Source of the DNA: an uncultured Clostridia bacterium
GTDB taxonomy: Bacteria > Bacillota > Clostridia > Christensenellales > UBA3700
Assembly: GCA_947176975.1 (NCBI GenBank)
Contig: CAMWSW010000006.1
Span: forward strand, 1-13,731
Direction: 5' to 3'
DNA length: 13,731 nt
Shown one piece after another: positions 1-6,595 of the stretch. Within the stretch, counting starts at the first letter, position 1, and each line of letters opens with the position of its first letter. A program made the translations under genes and the position numbers. The notes under the pieces are model-generated. The model saw only the letters and a program-made list of their open reading frames with translations, was not told the origin of the DNA and did not search any database.

Positions 1-103
1 GTTGTAAATATTCAAAAAAAGTAGGTAAAAATTTATAAAATATTGATTTTTTATAAAAAATGTCTATTTTAGATTGTAAAATGTAGCACAAAAGCAAAAT
101 ATA

Positions 104-112
104 TGATATAAT
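104..112 (+). promoter_or_regulatory. Extended -10 promoter upstream of glgP
   Basis: The sequence TGATATAAT holds a perfect -10 hexamer (107-112) preceded by the TGn extended -10 element. No good -35 box lies 16-18 bases upstream (the region reads TAGCAC or similar), which fits an extended -10 promoter that does not depend on one. It sits 87 bases before the glgP start, leaving room for the leader hairpin at 133-155. The same nine bases recur upstream of pfkA. The call rests on motif match only. Confidence 0.6.
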
Positions 113-132
113 TTTAAGGTACAAATTTGTCG

Positions 133-155
133 AGAATACGCTTTGGGCGTATTCT
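133..155 (+). promoter_or_regulatory. Leader hairpin in the glgP 5' untranslated region
   Basis: AGAATACGC (133-141) and GCGTATTCT (147-155) form a perfect 9-bp stem with the 5-base loop TTTGG. It lies between the predicted promoter and the glgP ribosome binding site. Only three T residues follow the stem, so it would be a weak terminator at best. It could instead be an mRNA-stabilising hairpin, a regulator binding site or a simple attenuator. The structure is visible in the sequence; its role is unknown. Confidence 0.5.
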
Positions 156-198
156 TTGACAGGTTTGACAATATTTTTTGCTTATTTTGGAGAAAGTA

Positions 199-2691
199 AT
201 GGAAAATCAAGTAAAAGAACTCAAAAAAATTGTAGCGCTCAAATGCCAGACTTATTTCGGTACGACGATTGAGAATGCAAGTAAGAATCAAATTTACAGA
301 GCAATCTGTATGACCGTCAGAGATATTCTCACCGACAAAAGACTTGCCTTTAAGAAAAAGAGATTGGAGCAAGGTTCTAAACAAGTATATTATATGTCAA
401 TGGAATTCTTGCTTGGCAGATCGCTCAAGAACCATCTTTACAACCTCAAGATGACGGAAGTATTCGACGGACTTTGCAAAGACCTCGGATATTCTATTGA
501 AGATATGTATGCTATCGAGCCAGACGCAGGACTTGGCAACGGCGGTCTCGGTAGACTTGCGGCTGCGTATATGGAGTCTTTGACAAATCTCAATTACGTT
601 GCGAGCGGTTTTTCCATAAGATACGACTACGGTATATTCAAACAAAAGATAGAGGACGGCTGGCAAGTTGAGCTTCCCGACGAGTGGCTTGAAAACGGCG
701 ACGTATGGCTTTCTCCCAGAATGGAAGATACCTTTGAAGTCAAGTTTGGCGGCTACATCGACGAGAGATGGGACAACGGCAGACTTTATATAGACCAAAA
801 GGATTGCTACACTGTGCAGGCTATTCCTTACGATATGAATATCAGCGGTTACGACGTACCGGCTGTCAACAAGTTGAGACTTTGGACGGCAAAAGCTCCT
901 GTAGATTTTGATATGAAGCTTTTTGCAGAGGGCGAATACGTCAAGTCTTTGGAGCAAAAGGCATTGGCAGAGAGTATATGTAAGGTATTGTATCCTGCCG
1001 ACCACCACCAAGAAGGCAAAATGTTGAGACTCAAACAACAGTACTTCTTCGTATCTGCGTCAATTCAATCGATACTCAAACAGCACGTCAAAGATTACAA
1101 GACATTGGATACGCTTCCCGATAAGGTGGCAATACATATCAACGACACGCACCCCACGCTTTGCATCCCCGAACTTATGAGATTACTTCTCGACGAGTAC
1201 GGTTATTCTTGGGACAAGGCTTGGAAGATAGTTACGCGTACCACGTCGTACACCAACCATACCGTCATGGCAGAGGCGCTTGAGAAGTGGCCCGAGGGAC
1301 TCTTCAAACAACTCTTGCCGAGAATTTATCAAATCGTATGCGAAATCAATCGCAGATTTACCGACGAACTTTGGGCTTTCTATCCCAATGATTACGGCAA
1401 GGTGGATTACAACGCAGTATTGTCGGGCGGTCAAGTCAAGATGGCAAATCTTTGCCTTGCCGCTTCGCATACCGTCAACGGCGTATCGGCATTGCATTCG
1501 CAGATACTCAAAGACGAAGTATTCAGAGACTGCTACAACATGCATCCGAAGAATTTCACCAACGTCACCAACGGTATTACCTATAGAAGATGGCTTTGTC
1601 AATCCAATCCGTTGCTTTCCGATTATATTGAGAAACTCATCGGAGACGGATTCAAGAAAGACGCAGACAAACTCAAGGATCTTGCAAAGTATGCAGACGA
1701 CAAAGCAGTGCTTGACAAGATTTTGAAGATAAAGAGAGAAAACAAGGTCAGACTTGCAGAGTATATCAAAAAGGCTAACGGAATTGAAGTCAATCCCGAC
1801 TCGATTTTCGACGTACAGGTCAAGAGATTGCACGAGTACAAGAGACAGCTTCTCAATGCGCTTCACATCCTCGATTTGTATTATAGATTGAAAGAAAATC
1901 CAAATCTCGATATCAATCCGCGCACATTTATATTCGGCGCAAAGGCTGCTCCGAGCTACTATATGGCAAAGCAAATTATTCGCCTTATACATTCGCTCGG
2001 CGATCTCATCAACAACGATTCCGATATCAACGGCAAAATCAAAGTCGTATATCTCGAGAACTACAGAGTCACGCTTGCCGAGATTATTATGCCGGCATCC
2101 GACGTATCCGAGCAAATCTCCATTGCAGGTAAAGAGGCGAGCGGTACTGGTAACATGAAGTTTATGATCAACGGCGCAGTTACCATGGGTACTATGGACG
2201 GCGCAAATATCGAGATATTCGAGAACGTAGGCAAAGATAACATCTTTATTTTCGGTATGCTTGCCAGCGAGATAAACGAACTCAATCGCAGAGGCTACAA
2301 CCCGAGAGAGTATTACAACAGCAATCCTAGAATCAAGGCTGTCATCGACGGCTTGAGAGGCGGTATTGCGGGCGTCAACTACGGAGAGATTGCAGACGCG
2401 TTGATTTCCAGCGACGGCTACAAAGTACTTGCAGACTTCCAGTCGTACTGCGATTGCCAAGATAGATTGGATAAGGCTTACAGCGACAAATACGCTTGGG
2501 CAAAGATGTCTCTTCTCAACACGGCAAACGCAGGTTTCTTCTCTTCGGACAGAAGCGTAAAGGAATATGCCGACAGAATTTGGAAGATGAACCCTGTCAA
2601 TTACTCGTCAACTGCGTCGGCAGAGAAGACGGCCGAGAAGCCTGTTAAGAAGACTGCAGCCAAGACGGCAGCAAAGTCTACGAAAAAATAA
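199..2691 (+). CDS. glgP: Glycogen/maltodextrin phosphorylase (GT35)
   Basis: This PLP-dependent enzyme releases glucose-1-phosphate from the non-reducing ends of glycogen or maltodextrin using inorganic phosphate, in the cytosol. Family hallmarks include EPDAGLGNGGLGRLA (from residue 107), INDTHP, VNGVSALHS, NVTNGITYRRW and the PLP segment EASGTGNMKF, whose lysine is K654. The ATG at 199 is preferred over an in-frame upstream start at 178 because GGAG (189-192) lies six bases before it; this gives 830 residues, a normal family length. The last 28 or so residues are an unusual Ser/Thr/Ala/Lys-rich tail after the normal end at about residue 800. A GH13 glucan hydrolase follows after 75 bases, so the two probably act together in storage-polysaccharide breakdown. 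Glycogen versus maltodextrin preference cannot be told from sequence alone. Confidence 0.96.
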   Translation: MENQVKELKKIVALKCQTYFGTTIENASKNQIYRAICMTVRDILTDKRLAFKKKRLEQGSKQVYYMSMEFLLGRSLKNHLYNLKMTEVFDGLCKDLGYSIEDMYAIEPDAGLGNGGLGRLAAAYMESLTNLNYVASGFSIRYDYGIFKQKIEDGWQVELPDEWLENGDVWLSPRMEDTFEVKFGGYIDERWDNGRLYIDQKDCYTVQAIPYDMNISGYDVPAVNKLRLWTAKAPVDFDMKLFAEGEYVKSLEQKALAESICKVLYPADHHQEGKMLRLKQQYFFVSASIQSILKQHVKDYKTLDTLPDKVAIHINDTHPTLCIPELMRLLLDEYGYSWDKAWKIVTRTTSYTNHTVMAEALEKWPEGLFKQLLPRIYQIVCEINRRFTDELWAFYPNDYGKVDYNAVLSGGQVKMANLCLAASHTVNGVSALHSQILKDEVFRDCYNMHPKNFTNVTNGITYRRWLCQSNPLLSDYIEKLIGDGFKKDADKLKDLAKYADDKAVLDKILKIKRENKVRLAEYIKKANGIEVNPDSIFDVQVKRLHEYKRQLLNALHILDLYYRLKENPNLDINPRTFIFGAKAAPSYYMAKQIIRLIHSLGDLINNDSDINGKIKVVYLENYRVTLAEIIMPASDVSEQISIAGKEASGTGNMKFMINGAVTMGTMDGANIEIFENVGKDNIFIFGMLASEINELNRRGYNPREYYNSNPRIKAVIDGLRGGIAGVNYGEIADALISSDGYKVLADFQSYCDCQDRLDKAYSDKYAWAKMSLLNTANAGFFSSDRSVKEYADRIWKMNPVNYSSTASAEKTAEKPVKKTAAKTAAKSTKK

Positions 2692-2719
2692 TATGTCATT
2701 TTAAATAAACAATAACTCA

Positions 2720-2750
2720 AATAGCCTTGTTCTCCTTGAATGAGGCTATT
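2720..2750 (+). promoter_or_regulatory. Intergenic hairpin just before the GH13 ribosome binding site
   Basis: AATAGCCT (2720-2727) pairs perfectly with AGGCTATT (2743-2750) around a 15-base loop. No T run follows, so this is not a standard terminator. The loop contains CTCCTT (2732-2737), which could pair with the AAGGA of the ribosome binding site at 2756-2760 and so hinder translation of the downstream gene. Processing or mRNA-end protection between glgP and the GH13 gene is another option. The stem is clear; the role is inferred. Confidence 0.4.
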
Positions 2751-2766
2751 AAAATAAGGAAGTATC

Positions 2767-4584
2767 GTGAGAGAACTGATATATTTCGACAGCAAAAATC
2801 CCAATTGCAAGACGCCTTTCGGAAGCGTAAGACAGGGCGAAGAGATGACCTTCAGAATCTTCGTCAAGGACGGCGTATTTATACACTCCGTCGAATTGCA
2901 TATTTACGAGGACGGAGCGGATATTCCATTCATATTCCATATGACTTTTAATTGCAAGAGGGGAAATGAAAGCGAGTATATCGCCAAAAAGATAAATCTC
3001 AATAAGGTCGGATTGTATTGGTATAGATTCGTATTTAGGACGGAAAACGGAGACTATGAGTACAGAAGAGAGGGCGACGACTTCCAACTTACCGTCTATA
3101 GCAAAAATTACGTCACGCCCGATTGGGTAAAAGGCGGTGTGATATATCATATATTCGTCGACAGATTTTGCAAAGGCAAGGACAGCAAAGCCGTGTTCAA
3201 CAAGAACGGCGTGTTGAAGCAATGGGGCGAAGAAGTCACGATAAAGGACGCCGACGGCGTATTCAGAGCCAACGATTTTTACGGCGGAAATTTTCAAGGT
3301 ATCATAGACAAGTTGCCATACCTTAAGAAACTCGGCGTGACTTTGTTATATCTTTCTCCCATATTCAAGTCGTCGTCAAATCACAGATACGATACAGGCG
3401 ATTACGAATTCGTAGACGAACTCTTGGGCGACGAGTCTAAATTTCAAGAGCTTTTGCAAAAGGCGGAGCAAAAGGGAATTCGCGTCATGCTTGACGGAGT
3501 ATTTAATCACACGGGCGCAGACAGCAAGTATTTTAATAAATTCGGTAATTATCCCACTTTGGGCGCATATCAGTCGACGCAAAGTCCGTATTACGATTGG
3601 TTTGACTTCTATAATTTCCCCGACGAATATCACTGCTGGTGGGGCATCACCGTAACGCCAACGATAAGCCAAAGAGCAAAAGCATTCAGAAAGATGATAG
3701 TCGGCAAGGACGGTATAATCGACAAGTGGACTTCGCTTGGCGTCAAGGGCTGGAGATTGGACGTAGTAGACGAGTTGAGAGAAGATTTCGTCGAGGATAT
3801 TCGCAAAGCGGTAAAGCGCAACGGCGCGGACACTTTACTCATAGGCGAGGTGTGGGAAGACGCATCCAATAAGATAGCGTATTCTTATCGCAGACGTTAT
3901 TTTCAAGGCAAAGAGCTTGACGGCGTAATGAATTATCCTTTCAAGGAAGCCACTTTAGCATACGCATTGGGCGGGAAGGCAACTGACTTTGCAAGTACGG
4001 TAATGACTATCGTCGAGAATTATCCCAAGCAGTCTTTGGACGTGACTATGAATTTGATAGACTCTCACGACACGGCAAGAGCTTTGAGCGTGTTGAGCGG
4101 TGTTGATATGAGCGGTACGGACAAAGAATATCGCAAGAATTTCCGTTTGAGTAAGGAAGGCTACGACTTTGCAAAACGCAGATTGATTATGGCGTCCACG
4201 TTGCAGTTTATGCTCCCCGGCGTACCGTCGATTTTCTACGGTGACGAACAGGGCATGGAAGGATATGAAGACCCGCTTTGCAGAAGATGCCTCGATTGGG
4301 ATAATATCGACAAAGAATTATTAGACCACTATACCTGCCTTGGCAAAATCCGCAACAAATTCAAAGAGCAAGTGTGCGGAAATACTTACTTTGAATATCA
4401 CGAGGATTTACTTATACTTTGTCGAAAGAATGGCAACAAGACTTTGAAAGTCGTCGCTAATAATACGCAAAATACGCAGACTTTCTATTGCCCAAAGGCA
4501 AAGCAAGAGTTGCTTTCGGGAGATAAGTTGAAAGGCGATACTTTTGAGATTTCTCCCAACAGTGTAAAAATAATTTTAATTTAG
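2767..4584 (+). CDS. GH13 alpha-glucan hydrolase, neopullulanase/cyclomaltodextrinase type
   Basis: This is an alpha-amylase-family enzyme of 605 residues, probably hydrolysing maltodextrin, cyclodextrin or glycogen-derived branches inside the cell. An N-terminal beta-rich segment (about residues 1-115) resembles the CBM34-like domain of GH13_20 enzymes. The TIM barrel starts near GVIYHIFVDRF (about 124-134). The catalytic set is visible: DGVFNH (243-248), nucleophile D332 in GWRLDVVDE, acid/base E361 in LIGEVWED and D435 in DSHD. The WWG segment before region II is typical of this subfamily. There is no signal peptide. The start is the GTG at 2767, four bases after AAGGAAG. It lies 75 bases behind glgP and is probably cotranscribed with it. 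Exact specificity (neopullulanase, cyclomaltodextrinase, maltogenic amylase or alpha-amylase) is not certain. Confidence 0.9.
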   Translation: MRELIYFDSKNPNCKTPFGSVRQGEEMTFRIFVKDGVFIHSVELHIYEDGADIPFIFHMTFNCKRGNESEYIAKKINLNKVGLYWYRFVFRTENGDYEYRREGDDFQLTVYSKNYVTPDWVKGGVIYHIFVDRFCKGKDSKAVFNKNGVLKQWGEEVTIKDADGVFRANDFYGGNFQGIIDKLPYLKKLGVTLLYLSPIFKSSSNHRYDTGDYEFVDELLGDESKFQELLQKAEQKGIRVMLDGVFNHTGADSKYFNKFGNYPTLGAYQSTQSPYYDWFDFYNFPDEYHCWWGITVTPTISQRAKAFRKMIVGKDGIIDKWTSLGVKGWRLDVVDELREDFVEDIRKAVKRNGADTLLIGEVWEDASNKIAYSYRRRYFQGKELDGVMNYPFKEATLAYALGGKATDFASTVMTIVENYPKQSLDVTMNLIDSHDTARALSVLSGVDMSGTDKEYRKNFRLSKEGYDFAKRRLIMASTLQFMLPGVPSIFYGDEQGMEGYEDPLCRRCLDWDNIDKELLDHYTCLGKIRNKFKEQVCGNTYFEYHEDLLILCRKNGNKTLKVVANNTQNTQTFYCPKAKQELLSGDKLKGDTFEISPNSVKIILI

Positions 4585-4620
4585 GAGTCAATACTACTTT
4601 GCGCCTTTCGCCAATCTTAT

Positions 4621-4660
4621 GTCATTTCGACCGAAGCAAAGCGGAGTGGAGAAATCTCAA
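4621..4660. repeat. REP-like intergenic palindromic sequence
   Basis: A GC-richer patch in an AT-rich spacer. ATTTC (4624-4628) and GAAAT (4651-4655) are inverted repeats, with CCG (4631-4633) facing CGG (4642-4644) inside. The wording (CATTTCGACCGAAGC, then GCGGAGTGGAGAAATCTC) resembles short palindromic repeats that I recall as dispersed in many Clostridia and Bacteroidetes genomes. That resemblance is from memory. Only one copy is present in this window, so repetition cannot be shown here. Confidence 0.5.
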
Positions 4661-4679
4661 TCCTTTTATAAATGATAAT

Positions 4680-4733
4680 AACAAGTCTTTTGCGGTATTG
4701 CATATAATACATTGTGAAAGACTTGTTTTTTTT
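4680..4733 (+). terminator. Terminator-shaped hairpin overlapping the murB start
   Basis: AACAAGTCTTT (4680-4690) pairs perfectly over 11 bp with AAAGACTTGTT (4717-4727), and six more T residues follow to 4733. Inside the 26-base loop a second stem forms: GTATT (4695-4699) with AATAC (4706-4710). This has the form of an intrinsic terminator for + strand transcripts coming from the GH13 gene. The downstream arm lies in the first codons of murB: the GTG at 4714 is in the loop and the in-frame TTG at 4723 is in the stem. It may therefore be an attenuator rather than a plain terminator. Confidence 0.65.
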
Positions 4734-5610
4734 ATCTAATATATGCGAAGTAAAATATGACGTACCGTCTTTTTCTACTTTTGGAAGCGGAGGGAATTTG
4801 TCGTGCGTCTTGTATCCAAAGACGGCGGAAGAACTTGCAAATGCAATCAACACTTTGAATAGAGAGGGAATTGAGCATATCACTCTCGGCGCGTGTTCAA
4901 ATACGCTCATTAGCGACGACGGCGTGGACAGCGTAGTGATATCTACGCAAAAACTCAAAGGCAAGGAATTGTCGGGCAACTATTTATATTTGCTTGCTGG
5001 CGAGCGAATGAATAGCGTATGCAGGTTTGTTTGCGAAAATTCTTTGAGCGGAATCGAGGGTTTGTGTTCTATACCCGGTAGTATCGGCGGAGGCCTCGTG
5101 ATGAATTGCGGAGCATTTGGCAGAGAGCTTGGCGACGTGGTGGAGTATGCGGATATTCTCATTGACGGCAAAATCGAGAGACTTGACGCAAAGGATTTGG
5201 ATTTTGCATACCGCCATTCCAAGGTAAAAGATTTGGGCGTAGCATTGGGAGTGTGTCTGCGACTTGCCGAGGGAGATAAGCGCGCTATAGCAAAGGATAT
5301 GAAAGGCTATACCATTGCAAGAAGCAAGTCACAGCCAAAGGGTAAGTCTCTCGGCAGCGTCTTCAAAAAAGCCGGCGATACTTCCGCAGGATATTATATC
5401 GACAGAGCAGGGCTCAAGGGGTATAAAATAGGCGGAGCGCAAATATCCGATATGCACGCCAATTTCATACTCAACGCAGGCGGAGCGACCTCAATGGATT
5501 TTGTACGGCTTGCCGATTATGCAAGGCAAGAAGTTGACAAACAGTTCGGTATTAAGCTACAATATGAAGTAGATTCTGTACCCGATATATTCTCTAAAGA
5601 ATACATCTAA
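4714..5610 (+). CDS. murB: UDP-N-acetylenolpyruvoylglucosamine reductase
   Basis: This FAD enzyme makes UDP-MurNAc with NADPH, the second committed step of peptidoglycan precursor synthesis, in the cytosol. Visible motifs are FSTFGSGG near the N-terminus, LGACSNTLISDDG (58-70), the flavin segment IPGSIGGGLVMNCGAFG (120-136), YRHSK, the catalytic serine S215 in GSVFK, GLKGYKIGGAQIS, HANFILN and E285 in LQYEVDSV. The length (298) and the absence of a long insert fit the short type II MurB. The start is uncertain: the GTG at 4714 or TTG at 4723 are the only reasonable choices, neither has a good ribosome binding site, and both lie in a terminator-like hairpin. A TATAAT at 4703-4708 would place transcription onset almost at the GTG, so leaderless translation is possible. 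The reading frame and function are secure. Confidence 0.93.
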   Translation: MKDLFFLSNICEVKYDVPSFSTFGSGGNLSCVLYPKTAEELANAINTLNREGIEHITLGACSNTLISDDGVDSVVISTQKLKGKELSGNYLYLLAGERMNSVCRFVCENSLSGIEGLCSIPGSIGGGLVMNCGAFGRELGDVVEYADILIDGKIERLDAKDLDFAYRHSKVKDLGVALGVCLRLAEGDKRAIAKDMKGYTIARSKSQPKGKSLGSVFKKAGDTSAGYYIDRAGLKGYKIGGAQISDMHANFILNAGGATSMDFVRLADYARQEVDKQFGIKLQYEVDSVPDIFSKEYI

Positions 5611-5712
5611 ACTGCGGACTTCGGTCGCCTTCCGCACGGTACTCGGTCGACGTACATATAGTACGACTTGACCTCGATACCATACGAAATCCAACTCGAA
5701 TTACGCAGTTTA
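5608..5712. repeat. 105-nt imperfect palindrome, possible MITE-like or REP-type element
   Basis: Nine-base inverted repeats TAAACTGCG (5608-5616) and CGCAGTTTA (5704-5712) bound the element. The two halves continue to match imperfectly toward the centre: TTCG, GGTA/TACC (5638-5641, 5678-5681), GGTC/GACC and GTAC/GTAC flank the ATATA centre at 5656-5660. A local GAC-TTCG-GTC tetraloop hairpin (5617-5626) can also form. The first three bases are the murB stop codon. No T run follows, so it is not a standard terminator. The element is more GC-rich than the flanking spacer. It could be a mobile palindromic repeat or a structured RNA; family membership cannot be shown from one copy. Confidence 0.55.
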
Positions 5713-5723
5713 TACGCGGGGCG

Positions 5724-5757
5724 ATTTTATAAAATAAAATTGTATTCTTTATAAAAT
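5724..5757. repeat. AT-rich inverted repeat upstream of the PHP gene
   Basis: ATTTTATAAA (5724-5733) and TTTATAAAAT (5748-5757) are perfect 10-base inverted repeats separated by 14 bases. They lie in the likely promoter region of the PHP phosphoesterase gene; TATAGAAT at 5773-5780 is a possible -10 region, with no convincing -35. The arrangement could be an operator or just AT-rich promoter DNA. Confidence 0.3.
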
Positions 5758-5792
5758 ATCTCGGGTATTTAGTATAGAATAAATAGAGGGGG

Positions 5793-6563
5793 TTGTCGAC
5801 TTTGGACTTGAAGATTACCGCAGATTACCATTCGCATACGACGTATTCTCACGGCAAAGGAAGCATTGCCGACAATGCCCTCGTCGCAAGTCAAAAAGGA
5901 CTTGAGATACTTGCCATTACCGACCACGCGGTACGCCACCCGTTTATCGGCGTAAGTCGCAAGAAATACGATACAATACGCAAAGACTTACAGGAAGTGC
6001 AAAGTCATTATCCCGACCTCACTTTGCTTATGGGCATAGAGGCTAATATATTGGGTATGGACGGCGATATCGACGTCACTGACGATGACGCGAAACAACT
6101 CGATATCGTCATTGCGGGCTATCATTTGACGTCTTTTCCATATAAGTTCGCGGACTATTTCAGAATCACTTGGAATGCGCTTACAAAGTACACAATGAAG
6201 TCCACGAAGGGACAGATTGCGCGCAATACTGCGATGTACGTCAACGCTATCAAAAAGCACAAGATAGATATACTCACGCATCCGGGCTTCAGACTTGATA
6301 TTGATTACAAAGAAGTAGGTAAGGTATGCGCGGACTACGGCACTTACGTGGAAATCTCTTCGAGACATTGCACGCCAAATGACGGCAATATCGAGCAGAT
6401 GCTTGCGACGGACTGTCAATTCGTGCTTGATTCCGACGCGCACAAGAGCGAGGACGTAGGCAGCTGCGACTTTGCAAAGTCGCTCGTCGAGAGGTATGAT
6501 ATACCCAAAGAACGCATTGCAAATATCGACGGCAAACGACTTACGTTGCGCTCCAAATCATAA
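5793..6563 (+). CDS. PHP-domain metal-dependent phosphoesterase (YcdX-like)
   Basis: A stand-alone PHP-family hydrolase of 256 residues, predicted to use a trinuclear metal site on a phosphate ester; the substrate is unknown. All nine expected ligands can be picked out: H13 and H15 in DYHSHT, H20, H45 in TDHA, E83 in GIEAN, H111 in GYH, H163 in THPG, and D215 and H217 in DSDAH. This pattern is the YcdX type. Histidinol phosphatase is less likely because no his genes are near and a gene of this kind often sits between murB and whiA in Clostridia. The start is uncertain: TTG at 5793 is only one to three bases after GAGGGGG (5786-5792), while TTG at 5802, about ten bases beyond that motif, has a more usual spacing. 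The choice changes only the first three residues. Confidence 0.88.
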   Translation: MSTLDLKITADYHSHTTYSHGKGSIADNALVASQKGLEILAITDHAVRHPFIGVSRKKYDTIRKDLQEVQSHYPDLTLLMGIEANILGMDGDIDVTDDDAKQLDIVIAGYHLTSFPYKFADYFRITWNALTKYTMKSTKGQIARNTAMYVNAIKKHKIDILTHPGFRLDIDYKEVGKVCADYGTYVEISSRHCTPNDGNIEQMLATDCQFVLDSDAHKSEDVGSCDFAKSLVERYDIPKERIANIDGKRLTLRSKS

Positions 6564-6595
6564 TCGGGCGGACAAGCAATTCAAAGGTATACGAA

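Noticed and set aside
47..60. Perfect 14-nt palindrome of T6-ATA-A-type sequence
   Set aside because: Built only of A and T in an AT-rich spacer, so it is expected by chance; no gene on either side is shown to use it.
156..170. Two TTGACA boxes (156-161 and 165-170) before glgP
   Set aside because: Neither has a -10-like hexamer 16-18 bases downstream; the space beyond runs straight into the glgP ribosome binding site. The pair looks incidental.
1183..2460. A 425-codon open frame on the - strand opposite glgP
   Set aside because: It lies wholly within the well-conserved glgP coding region, has no recognisable domain or ribosome binding site, and is explained by codon bias of the sense gene. 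The same holds for the - strand frame at 11485-12342 opposite pfkA.
5793..6563. PHP protein as histidinol phosphatase (hisK)
   Set aside because: No histidine genes nearby, and the DYHSHT/GIEAN/THPG/DSDAH set fits the general YcdX-like family that is found beside murB and whiA in Clostridia.
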